Source: Pedobacter glucosidilyticus (GTDB lineage: Bacteria > Bacteroidota > Bacteroidia > Sphingobacteriales > Sphingobacteriaceae). From it: 64,000 nt of DNA. The notes under the pieces are model-generated. The model did no database searches and was not told the origin of the DNA. It worked only from the letters and a program-made list of their open reading frames with translations. Numbering within the stretch: the first letter of the stretch is position 1; the number at the start of each line of letters is the position of its first letter. The DNA is taken from assembly GCF_002483235.1 (NCBI RefSeq), contig NZ_DLHN01000012.1:24147-88146 (forward strand). Reading direction: 5' to 3'. Below, piece by piece: positions 1-7,539 of the stretch. The position numbers and the translations under genes were made by a program.

Positions 1-241
1 AGCAAGCGGCGCAGCGGAGAGTTTATTCAATTAGTTCATTGTTTTTAACGGCTTTCATGTGTTCGCTTTACTCGGGTTTGGGTACTTTTTGCGGAAACAT
101 GCGAAGCATTCATGAAGGCCAAAATATAAAATCAATACTTTGAATAAAAGTACCTTGACATGGCCGGTCAAGAGGCCGCGGAAAGCCAGTGGGTGAATGC
201 TTAATTTTTAAATATTTATAAATAGCGTCAATGGTACCAAA

Positions 242-402
242 GTGAAACATCTCACTATAAAAATTTACAGCTTGCAAGTGGCACACCTTGCTTTTGGGTT
301 GCTTCCTATCGTCAGTATGACAGGTTGGTAAGGATGGCGGAATCTTTTCCTTTCGCCTTGTTGAACAACGTGAAACATCTCACAATAAAAGCTTACAGCT
401 TA
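242..402. repeat. Imperfect direct repeat around GTGAAACATCTCAC
   Basis: Two copies, at about 242-275 and 370-402, share GTGAAACATCTCAC followed by a conserved A/T-rich tail ending in TTACAGCTT. The core itself begins GTGA and ends TCAC, so it is weakly palindromic. The second copy is preceded by TTGTTGAACAAC, a perfect 12-base palindrome. Similar elements are, to my knowledge, scattered between genes in Pedobacter-like genomes; this last point is recall and not shown by the window. Confidence 0.55.
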
Positions 403-1012
403 TAATCTCTTTCTACACATTAAAAAGCGAAGCTTCATTATCAGCTTGATAAAGTAGATTATGATAAAGGAAATCTTCAAACCAGTGCATTTAGGCATCT
501 TTCTACTTCGCATTCTCAACTTCTTAAAGCATTTAAGCAATCTTCTACTTTCTGCCTTATGCCTTTCGCTTTCCGCTTTACACATACCTTCTCCCTACCA
601 TGTTCGAGACTTGTTCGGGAAATGGCCCTGTTTTTCCGAAGGTGTTACGAAGAAGTCTGGGAGAAGCACCGAAGGAGATATGGATAAAACGTGGATAAAA
701 GGTGGGGTATAGGTGGGCTATACGTGGACTTGAGATAATAAATTTTTATATTTTAAAGCATTTGTTTACTTTAGGTTAATCAAATTTATTGAAAAATTGG
801 TAGAACAAAAAGGATTATTTAGATTTTCTGGAAAAATTAGGAAACTCCGTTGATTATACCAGAGGGAAAAGTAGGTACAGCGTTCTAAGCCTGTTTCCAA
901 TGTCATGAAGTTAACTGCGCTAGTAAAGGTGTTAGTTTGCGTATCTTGAACTAGAATCTACCTAATTGGGTCAAAAACCCGGTTTATCTCATAAATATAC
1001 AATATTCACAGC

Positions 1013-1058
1013 AATCTTTTGACTTTCTACGCTTTAGGATAATCTTTTGACTTTCTAC
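1013..1058. repeat. 18-base direct repeat, period 28
   Basis: The sequence AATCTTTTGACTTTCTAC occurs exactly at 1013-1030 and again at 1041-1058. The 10 bases between the copies are unrelated. No gene starts nearby in the plus direction, and the closest gene (1250-1660, minus) ends downstream of it, so a role as operator is not obvious. It may be a slippage product or the remnant of a longer array. Confidence 0.6.
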
Positions 1059-1249
1059 AATCGAATTCTATGATTTTCATTGCGAATGTAATGAAGCAAT
1101 CTTAATTTAAGTTAAAAAAGAGACTGCTTCATTCTTCGCCTGCTTGTGATAAAGTTCTGGATGCTTTTCCCTCACATAACCGAATAGTGTAATACATTTA
1201 TAATTTCCACCAGTTAAGCCTACAAGATAAAAGCATCACTATCCAAAAA

Positions 1250-1660
1250 CTATGAAATTCTAAGAACTTTTGTAATCTGGTTTTTTTTAATACAATCGCC
1301 AAACTCCCAATCAATAATAGCCCCTTCCGGATAACCTATCAAGGCAATTCCCATGGGCGATAAAATAGAAACGGTATCGTTTTTCTTTCTAGCCTTATCT
1401 GGTCCTACAAATTTATATTCTTGAGTTTCGCCTGTATCAAGATCTTTAACAGTAACAAGCGTCCCAACAGTTACGACATCGATAGGTAAATCTTTTCTCA
1501 AAACTTGAGTAGCTTTTTTAAGTTGAGCCTCTAAAGCAGCTTCATTTGCTTTACTTAACTTTCTTCTCCTGATATGGTCTTTTAATAAGTCATAAATCCC
1601 TGTGGTTAAAATAACTGGTGTTTCTTGTATTTGTGTATGATGATTGACATTATTATTCAT
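1250..1660 (-). CDS. GreA/GreB C-terminal-domain protein (Rnk/GreA-like)
   Basis: A 136-residue protein whose second half (about residues 55-136) matches the FKBP-like C-terminal domain of GreA/GreB transcript-cleavage factors and of Rnk: a first strand with VTVGTLVTVKDLDTGE, then EYKFVGPDKA, the region SILSPMGIALIGYPEGAIID and a final basic strand. The N-terminal third is a short helical region and not the long acidic coiled coil of true GreA, so cleavage-factor activity is doubtful. Proteins of this build are thought to bind RNA polymerase. The frame is open for eight more codons upstream (to 1684), but the ATG at 1660 followed by MNNNVNHH is the more natural start. It stands alone; no operon partner is seen. 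Confidence 0.72.
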   Translation of the reverse strand: MNNNVNHHTQIQETPVILTTGIYDLLKDHIRRRKLSKANEAALEAQLKKATQVLRKDLPIDVVTVGTLVTVKDLDTGETQEYKFVGPDKARKKNDTVSILSPMGIALIGYPEGAIIDWEFGDCIKKNQITKVLRIS

Positions 1661-2180
1661 GATGTGTGATGTTATAGAGATCACAAGTATCTCATGGTTT
1701 ATTCCTAATTTTTTTATTGAAATATTTCTTTTATAAAGCTCATACCTGGTAAGTTCCCAATATGGATGATGTGTAAATAAACATCAAGCCTTAATGAGAA
1801 ACTAAGTTAACTAGGTAATAGCGCAAAGAGTGCATAGGTTACCCTCACAACACAAATTGCTTTTTTAAAAAGAAATTGATTGAAAAAATCCCCTGCTTAG
1901 ATAAAGCAGGGCTTAGTGTATAAAGTCTTTACTGCTTTTAAGAAAAGCGTCACCAAGTCTAAATTGAAGTGACAGAAAACGACAGAACATCCCCTTACTC
2001 ACCCGTAGTTTTGGATGTAATACTGATAATGACTGCCTACTTTTTGGATACATAATTTCAAAATTATACAAAATAAGTGATAAAGCCAATTTCATAATAC
2101 AAAGGCATACTTATAACATGTAGTATTCGCTAACAAAAGAGTTGTTAATATAAAAGTGTAAATAATTTCAGCTTTTTATC
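1661..2180. other. Intergenic region with a minus-strand terminator
   Basis: About 520 bases without a supported gene. A 60-codon minus frame (2095 to 1913) ends two bases before a terminator hairpin, which is suggestive, but the peptide has no recognisable domain and its composition is ordinary for chance. It is therefore left uncalled. The rest is A/T-rich and shows nothing further. Confidence 0.5.
1882..1911 (-). terminator. Rho-independent terminator, minus strand
   Basis: CCCTGCTT (1891-1898) and AAGCAGGG (1904-1911) form an 8-base stem around the loop AGATA. Read on the minus strand the stem is followed by GATTTTTTC, a good U-tract. What transcript it ends is unclear, because no convincing gene lies directly upstream on that strand. 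Confidence 0.65.
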
Positions 2181-2245
2181 CCAAAATTATATAACACTTT
2201 CCAAAAACTATATAACACATTAAGGTGGTAAAGCCAGTAAATTTG
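2181..2245 (+). promoter_or_regulatory. copA promoter with 21-base-spaced direct repeat
   Basis: TAAATTTG at 2238-2245 fits the Bacteroidota -7 consensus TAnnTTTG. Upstream, TATATAACAC occurs at 2188-2197 and 2209-2218, spaced by 21 bases (two helical turns) and each preceded by CCAAAA. The downstream copy sits where the -33 element should be and no TTTG is found there. This is the layout expected of an activator-dependent promoter, here plausibly responding to copper. The regulator is not identified. Confidence 0.6.
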
Positions 2246-2265
2246 TGCTATTAAATGGAAAAAAG

Positions 2266-4491
2266 ATGGCAACAACTATAAAAACCCAGAATTTCCCGGT
2301 AACGGGGATGACATGTGCCGGTTGTGCAGTAAGTGTACAGAGTATGATTGCGGCTCAAAATGGTGTTCAGCAGGCTGAGGTAAATTATGCCAGTCAATCT
2401 GTTAAGATAAGCTTTAATCCAGTAACTGTAAAGCCACAGGATTTTAAAAATGCTTTACAGGGTATTGGTTATGATATGATTATAGATGAAGAAAACGCAC
2501 AAGAAAAGCAAGAAGAGTTGCAACAACAAGCTTACCAGGCTTTGAAAAGTAATTTTATGTGGGCAGCGATATTAACCACGCCAGTAGTGTTGATAGGGAT
2601 GTTTTGGATGGATATGCCTTATGCCAATGAGCTGATGCTATTGTTAACAACACCTGTTTTATTTTTTTACGGACGTAGCTTTTTCATCAATGCTTATAAT
2701 CAGGCTAAACATGGCAAAGCTAATATGGATTCTTTGGTGGCTTTAAGTACTGGTATCGCTTATATTTTTAGTGTGTTTAATACTTTTAATCCACATTTCT
2801 GGCATCAAAGAGGTTTGCATCCACATGTTTATTATGAGGCCGCAGCGGTGGTAATTGTTTTTATCATGCTTGGTAAGTTGTTAGAAGGTAGGGCAAAATC
2901 TAGCACTTCTACAGCCATCAAAAAGCTGATAGGCTTACAACCTAAAACAGTCATACGTTTAGGGGCTAGTGGCGAGGAAGAAGTTCCGATTAGTCAGGTA
3001 CAGGTTGGAGATTTAATTTTGATAAAACCGGGTGAGAAGATACCTGTAGACGGCAGAGTAGCAGAAGGCAACTCTTTTGTAGACGAGAGCATGATTAGTG
3101 GCGAGCCTATCGCTGTAGTTAAAGAGGCTGGTGATAGCGTTTTTGCAGGAACCATTAATCAAAAGGGTAGCTTTAAGTTTACAGCAGAAAAGGTAGGTCA
3201 AGATACCTTATTGGCACAAATTATTAAGCTGGTGCAAGATGCTCAAGGTTCTAGAGCACCTGTACAAAAGTTGGTAGATAAAATTGCCGGAATATTTGTA
3301 CCGGTGGTGATGCTGATAGCCTTATTAACTTTTGCTATTTGGATGCTTTTTGGTGGCGAGCATGCCTTTACCCATAGCTTAATGGCTATGGTTACGGTAT
3401 TGGTTATTGCTTGTCCTTGTGCTTTAGGTCTAGCCACACCAACCGCTATCATGGTGGGGATTGGTAAAGGAGCCGAGCAGGGTATCCTCATCAAAGATGC
3501 CGAGGCCTTAGAAGCCGGACATCTAGTAAATGCTATTATTTTAGATAAAACTGGTACTATCACGGCTGGGCATCCACAAGTGCAGCACCTGTATTGGACA
3601 AAAGCAGCTTCAGCTCATGCAGAACGTTATGAAGCCGTTTTATTAGCTATAGAGCAGCAGTCTGAACATCCTTTGGCAGAAGCTATCATCAAATACTTAA
3701 AACAAAAAACTTTGCCAACAGTACAGGTAAGCCAGTTTAACAGCTTAACAGGGTTAGGGGTAGAGGCGGTTTTTGAGGATGAAACTTATATAGCCGCTAG
3801 TCATCAAATATTAAAAAGGCAAAATTTAGTTTTAGATAAAGATTTACAACAGCAGCTTGCATCATGGAAAGAAGAAGCATATACACTGGTTTATTTTGCA
3901 AATAGTAAAGAAGTTTTAGCTGTGGTGGCTATAGCCGATGAGCTGAAAGCAGGTTCTAAAGAAGCTATACAACAATTACAAAAGCAGGGTATTGCGGTGT
4001 ATATGCTTACCGGAGATCATGAACAAACCGCTAAAGCAGTAGCTAAGCAAACAGGTATCATACATTACCAAGCTGATGTTTTACCTGCCGATAAGGCGGC
4101 CTTTGTAGAGAAGTTACAGAGAGAAGGAAAAGTGGTGGCCATGATAGGTGATGGGATTAACGATAGCCATGCTTTAGCGCAAGCCAATGTATCTATCGCC
4201 ATGGGTAAAGGTTCTGATATTGCCATAGATGTAGCTAAAATTACTTTGGTATCCTCAGATTTAAGATTGGTACCTAAGGCTTTACAGTTATCCTCACAAA
4301 CCGTAAGAACTATCAGGCAGAATTTATTTTGGGCCTTTATTTATAATTTGGTGGGTATACCGCTTGCCGCAGGAATTTTATATCCCTTTAATGGATTTTT
4401 ATTAAACCCGATGCTGGCTGGGGCAGCTATGGCTTTAAGCTCAGTATCGGTAGTGACAAACAGTTTACGCTTAAAATTTTTAACATCATAA
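2266..4491 (+). CDS. copA: Cu(I)-exporting P1B-type ATPase
   Basis: A 741-residue copper exporter of the inner membrane that uses ATP to move Cu(I) out of the cytoplasm. One N-terminal heavy-metal domain carries the CxxC motif GMTCAGC (Cys17, Cys20). Paired membrane helices precede an actuator domain with SGEP. The ion-binding motif CPC is at 383-385, the phosphorylated aspartate is Asp427 in DKTGT, the HP motif is at His468 in SEHPLAEA, and the hinge GDGIND follows. The last helices show YN and MALSS, the signature of the Cu(I) subgroup. A GTG start 21 bases earlier is possible on paper, but it lies inside the -7 promoter element, so ATG 2266 is chosen. A small chaperone gene follows after 10 bases. 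Confidence 0.95.
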   Translation: MATTIKTQNFPVTGMTCAGCAVSVQSMIAAQNGVQQAEVNYASQSVKISFNPVTVKPQDFKNALQGIGYDMIIDEENAQEKQEELQQQAYQALKSNFMWAAILTTPVVLIGMFWMDMPYANELMLLLTTPVLFFYGRSFFINAYNQAKHGKANMDSLVALSTGIAYIFSVFNTFNPHFWHQRGLHPHVYYEAAAVVIVFIMLGKLLEGRAKSSTSTAIKKLIGLQPKTVIRLGASGEEEVPISQVQVGDLILIKPGEKIPVDGRVAEGNSFVDESMISGEPIAVVKEAGDSVFAGTINQKGSFKFTAEKVGQDTLLAQIIKLVQDAQGSRAPVQKLVDKIAGIFVPVVMLIALLTFAIWMLFGGEHAFTHSLMAMVTVLVIACPCALGLATPTAIMVGIGKGAEQGILIKDAEALEAGHLVNAIILDKTGTITAGHPQVQHLYWTKAASAHAERYEAVLLAIEQQSEHPLAEAIIKYLKQKTLPTVQVSQFNSLTGLGVEAVFEDETYIAASHQILKRQNLVLDKDLQQQLASWKEEAYTLVYFANSKEVLAVVAIADELKAGSKEAIQQLQKQGIAVYMLTGDHEQTAKAVAKQTGIIHYQADVLPADKAAFVEKLQREGKVVAMIGDGINDSHALAQANVSIAMGKGSDIAIDVAKITLVSSDLRLVPKALQLSSQTVRTIRQNLFWAFIYNLVGIPLAAGILYPFNGFLLNPMLAGAAMALSSVSVVTNSLRLKFLTS

Positions 4492-4501
4492 ATACAAAAA
4501 C

Positions 4502-4711
4502 ATGGAAACTATAAAATTTAAAACCAATATTAAATGTGGTGGATGTATTGCTACTGTAACGCCAGCTTTAAACGCCTTGGCAGGAGTACATAAATGGGAA
4601 GTAGATACCGCTAATGCGGATAAAATACTGACGGTAGAAGCAGAGGGCCTGAGCGCTCAGGAAGTTGCAGAGACAATAAAAAAGGCTGGTTTTACAGCAG
4701 AACAAGTTTAA
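4502..4711 (+). CDS. CopZ-like heavy-metal-associated domain protein
   Basis: A 69-residue soluble protein made of a single ferredoxin-like heavy-metal-associated domain. The metal loop reads IKCGGCIATV, so the two cysteines of the CxxC site are present, though the methionine usual in this loop is replaced by isoleucine-lysine. It lies 10 bases after copA and is almost certainly cotranscribed. The expected role is to carry Cu(I) in the cytoplasm and hand it to the ATPase. No signal peptide is present. Confidence 0.85.
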   Translation: METIKFKTNIKCGGCIATVTPALNALAGVHKWEVDTANADKILTVEAEGLSAQEVAETIKKAGFTAEQV

Positions 4712-4730
4712 GTTTAGATTTATACAAGTA

Positions 4731-4775
4731 TTGATGCAATAATGTTGCATTAATAGTGTGTTGATATTATATTTG
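4731..4775 (+). promoter_or_regulatory. Promoter with Zur/Fur-like palindrome before COG0523 gene
   Basis: TTGATGCAA (4731-4739) and TTGCATTAA (4745-4753) form a 9-base inverted repeat with one mismatch around a 5-base centre. TATATTTG at 4768-4775 is a perfect TAnnTTTG -7 element and TTG at 4745-4747 lies about where the -33 element belongs, inside the palindrome. Binding there would block transcription. The size and AT-rich form resemble operators of Fur-family repressors, and Zur would suit the downstream gene; the assignment is inference. Confidence 0.6.
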
Positions 4776-4794
4776 CTTTAAAATAGAAGTAGAT

Positions 4795-5958
4795 ATGAAT
4801 AAGAAGTTGCCCGTTACAGTTTTAAGTGGTTTTCTTGGTAGTGGGAAAACCACTTTACTGAACCATATTTTACACAACAAAGAAGATTTAAAAGTCGCGG
4901 TGATTGTGAATGATATGAGTGAAGTAAATGTTGATGCCCGTTTGGTTAAAAACGAAGCTACCCTTTCTAGAACAGAAGAGAAATTGGTGGAGATGAGTAA
5001 TGGCTGTATTTGCTGCACCTTACGAGAGGATTTGATGATAGAGGTAGAAAAACTAGCTAGCGAGGGTAAGTTTGATTACCTTTTGATAGAAAGTACAGGT
5101 ATTTCTGAGCCTATACCCGTAGCGCAAACTTTTGCTTTTAAGGATGAGGAAAAAGGGATAGATCTTTCACGTTTCAGTTATATAGATCAAATGATTACGG
5201 TGGTAGATGCCTATAATTTTTATAAAGATTTTGGAACATCAGAACTTTTAAAGGATAGGCAGCTAACCGATATGGAAGACGATAATCGCACTATTGTAAA
5301 CTTATTAACCGATCAAATTGAGTTTGCTAATACCATCATCCTAAATAAAATAGATTTGGTGCAGCCTGGAGATGTAAAACTCTTAAAAGCTTTAATCAAC
5401 AAACTTAACCCCGAAGCAAGGATTTTAGAGACTGTATTTTCTAAAGTTAATCTTCATGATATTCTTTTTACTCATCAGTTTGATTTCGAGAAGGCCTCCT
5501 TATCTGCCGGATGGCAAAAAGAATTAGAAAATGAGCATATCCCAGAAACGGAAGAATATGGTATCAGTTCTTTTGTTTTTAGAGATCAAAGACCTTTTCA
5601 TCCAGAACGATGGATGGCTTATCTGCAACAAGAATTTCCACATAATATCATCAGGTCTAAAGGTTTATTTTGGATGGCTGATAAACCTGATGAAGCTTAT
5701 AATTTCTCTCAAGCAGGTGGTTCTTCTCGTTTAGAAAGTGCTGGAGTTTGGTGGGTTAGTATGCCATTTGCAGAACGTATCCAATATTCAGACTACATAG
5801 AAAACAAAGACTATATAGAAAATAAGTGGGATAAAAGATTTGGAGACCGTTTAAATGAGTTGGTTTTTATTGGACAGGATATGGATAAAGAACAAATTTT
5901 AAAAGACTTGGAAGCCTGCTTAACTACAGATCAAGAATTGGCGGATTTTCAGCTTTAA
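4795..5958 (+). CDS. COG0523/CobW-family GTPase, likely zinc metallochaperone
   Basis: A 387-residue G3E-family GTPase. The P-loop is GFLGSGKTT (residues 12-20), the metal-binding CxCC motif is Cys71-Ile-Cys-Cys74 in NGCICCTLRED, and ESTGISEP follows as the switch region. The C-terminal part, about 250-387, is the CobW C-terminal domain. Members of this group deliver zinc or other metals to target proteins when the metal is scarce. The gene has its own promoter with a palindromic operator, which fits metal control independent of copA. An in-frame double DYIENKDYIENK is seen near residues 333-344. Which metal it handles cannot be read from sequence. Confidence 0.88.
   Translation: MNKKLPVTVLSGFLGSGKTTLLNHILHNKEDLKVAVIVNDMSEVNVDARLVKNEATLSRTEEKLVEMSNGCICCTLREDLMIEVEKLASEGKFDYLLIESTGISEPIPVAQTFAFKDEEKGIDLSRFSYIDQMITVVDAYNFYKDFGTSELLKDRQLTDMEDDNRTIVNLLTDQIEFANTIILNKIDLVQPGDVKLLKALINKLNPEARILETVFSKVNLHDILFTHQFDFEKASLSAGWQKELENEHIPETEEYGISSFVFRDQRPFHPERWMAYLQQEFPHNIIRSKGLFWMADKPDEAYNFSQAGGSSRLESAGVWWVSMPFAERIQYSDYIENKDYIENKWDKRFGDRLNELVFIGQDMDKEQILKDLEACLTTDQELADFQL
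5791..5826 (+). repeat. In-frame 18-base tandem duplication
   Basis: GACTACATAGAAAACAAA (5791-5808) is followed directly by GACTATATAGAAAATAAG (5809-5826). Both encode DYIENK. The three differences are all silent, so the duplication is not recent and appears tolerated. Confidence 0.7.
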
Positions 5959-5979
5959 GCTAGTAAAAGCATTTTTGTT

Positions 5980-6022
5980 ATACTGAGTAGGGGTTGAAGT
6001 TTATTTTGCCTTTGTTCAGTAT
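5980..6022. repeat. Degenerate hairpin repeat ATACTGA/TCAGTAT
   Basis: ATACTGA at 5980-5986 and TCAGTAT at 6016-6022 are inverted copies around GTAGGGGTTGAAG and flanking bases. It follows the stop of the GTPase gene by about 20 bases. The content resembles scattered intergenic elements of this family; it has no U-tract and is not called as a terminator. Confidence 0.4.
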
Positions 6023-6067
6023 ATATTTTACCCATTCTGAGAAAATATTGACATCATTTTAAAAATT

Positions 6068-6132
6068 AATAACGTTTTAAGCGTTATTTTAAAATAAAAA
6101 CGTTGATAGGATAACTTACCTACCAACGTTTT
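6068..6132. terminator. Two hairpins between convergent genes
   Basis: AATAACG (6068-6074) pairs with CGTTATT (6082-6088), followed by TT. AAAACGTTGATAGG (6097-6110) pairs with CCTACCAACGTTTT (6119-6132) with a single bulge, and on the minus strand its A-rich side becomes a U-tract. The pair separates the plus-strand GTPase gene from the minus-strand exporter operon, so one hairpin probably serves each direction. Confidence 0.75.
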
Positions 6133-6150
6133 ACCACCATCTAAAAAAAA

Positions 6151-7539
6151 TTAGTTTACTAAAGAACCCAGTAACCACTCTTTCTTTAGTTTGTTTTTTA
6201 ATATCTTATTTTGGGTTTCAATCAGTTTTTCTTGTGCTTCTATCAGTTTACTTTCGCGGGCATTAATTAAAAACAAAGAGCTGTCTCCAAATCTAAACCT
6301 CATTTCTTCACCATCAAGTAGTTTTTGGTTGGCTACTAAAGCTTCTTTAAGGGTGCGTAATTGATTTTGTAAGGTACTGTATTCAGCTAAGTTCTGACTC
6401 AGTTTTACGTTTAAATCATTACGTACCAAATCTTGTTCTAGCTCGGTATTCCTAATTTTAATTTTAGCTTCTGCTAATTCTCCTCTAGCGGCAGAAAAAG
6501 TGAGGGGCATAGCTATCTGGAAGCTAACCTTATTATTCTGCTCCCAATATCTTCTGTTTACATTTCTTAGAAATTGCGTATCGCTATTAAGTAAGCCCAC
6601 TTGTAAATCTATAGTAGGTCTTAAACTTTCTGCTTTTAAGCGTCTCTCTATTTGTAAATCACGTAGCTTAAAATCATAACTTAAAAGTTTAGGGTTATTG
6701 GCAATGTTCAACTCGGCACTTTCTGGTAAAGTAATGTTAGCTTCTTGTGGCAAAGCGTTTAACTTCTCTATATCTACTGGACTATTATCTTCTAACCATA
6801 AAAAAGAGGCTAAAAGGTATTTGGCTACCTGTAAATCTAAAGTAGCTTGTTGGTATTGTACTTCGCGTTGTTGTACCTGAGTTAAAGCCTCCACGGTATC
6901 AATAGCTGGCCTGTCTCCACCCCTAAATCCTTCTTTTACAGCCTCAAACCTGATGTTACTCAATTCTAGTGCTTTGCGATAGACTTCGGCAATTTTATAT
7001 TGATTTTGCCAGCCTAAATAAGCCTCACCAGCGTTCAGAATTAAATCATTGATGATTAATACCTGTTCGTTTTCACTAGCTTCGGTAAAAATACGGGCCT
7101 GTTTTAAAGCAGCTCTTCTTTTATCCATCAATAAACCTTTTCCTAAAGAGAAATTTAGCCCAACGGTACTTAAACCCTCGGTAGGTAATTTATTTTCTGG
7201 ATTTAAATAAGCACCTTCTGCAGTGGCGTAATTACCTTTAAGTTCTACACCATACCAAAGAGGTATTTTAACCTCGGGCGTTACAAATTGGTAATATTCT
7301 GTACCATCAAAGGCCTTTCTATCATAATCTAAAGATAGTTTTGGGTCAAAACCGCCCCAGGCTTGTTGCATGCGGGCTTTAGCTAATCTGCCAACCAAAT
7401 TAGCCTGCTTCGCTACAGGATGGTAAGATCTGATAATTTCTTTAAAAGCTTCCCATTTAAGGGTGTCTGTAGGCTGTTGTTGTGCAAAAGCAGGCAGCAA
7501 AAGTGCTATCAGAATTATAGAAACTAATAACCTTTTCAT
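6151..7539 (-). CDS. TolC-family outer-membrane efflux protein
   Basis: A 462-residue exported protein with a signal peptide (residues 1-19, ending PAFAQ) and the two-repeat outer-membrane efflux fold: long helices with few prolines and alternating short strands, about residues 35-240 and 255-455. TolC proteins trimerise to form the outer-membrane duct of a tripartite exporter. Its start overlaps the end of the HlyD gene by four bases (7536-7539), so it is translationally coupled as the last gene of an ABC-HlyD-TolC operon. No substrate is evident. Sequence recognition rests on overall pattern and context. Confidence 0.88.
   Translation of the reverse strand: MKRLLVSIILIALLLPAFAQQQPTDTLKWEAFKEIIRSYHPVAKQANLVGRLAKARMQQAWGGFDPKLSLDYDRKAFDGTEYYQFVTPEVKIPLWYGVELKGNYATAEGAYLNPENKLPTEGLSTVGLNFSLGKGLLMDKRRAALKQARIFTEASENEQVLIINDLILNAGEAYLGWQNQYKIAEVYRKALELSNIRFEAVKEGFRGGDRPAIDTVEALTQVQQREVQYQQATLDLQVAKYLLASFLWLEDNSPVDIEKLNALPQEANITLPESAELNIANNPKLLSYDFKLRDLQIERRLKAESLRPTIDLQVGLLNSDTQFLRNVNRRYWEQNNKVSFQIAMPLTFSAARGELAEAKIKIRNTELEQDLVRNDLNVKLSQNLAEYSTLQNQLRTLKEALVANQKLLDGEEMRFRFGDSSLFLINARESKLIEAQEKLIETQNKILKNKLKKEWLLGSLVN

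Larger units (their letters stand above)
1..1249. other. Gene-poor, repeat-rich intergenic region
   Basis: No convincing gene is seen in these 1.25 kb. The short open frames here (for example 461-712 +) have no recognisable domain and a low-complexity composition typical of chance frames. The stretch instead carries short repeats: a 9-base inverted pair GGTACTTTT/AAAAGTACC at 81-89 and 146-154, a 33-base imperfect direct repeat at 242-275 and 370-402, an 18-base direct repeat at 1013-1030 and 1041-1058, and an inverted pair ATGAAGCA/TGCTTCAT at 1091-1098 and 1125-1132. Such mixtures are common between genes of Sphingobacteriaceae. A decayed mobile element is possible but no transposase fragment could be recognised. 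Confidence 0.6.

Noticed and set aside
461..712. An 83-codon plus-strand frame in the first kilobase
   Set aside because: No recognisable domain, no promoter element, and the region is a patchwork of repeats; it also overlaps a minus-strand frame of similar quality.
1913..2095. A 60-codon minus-strand frame that ends just before a terminator hairpin
   Set aside because: The position is suggestive, but the peptide is compositionally ordinary, no family is recognisable, and the frames around it give no longer pseudogene.
2245..2265. GTG start seven codons upstream of the chosen copA start
   Set aside because: The GTG lies at the end of the TAAATTTG promoter element, so it would not be transcribed.
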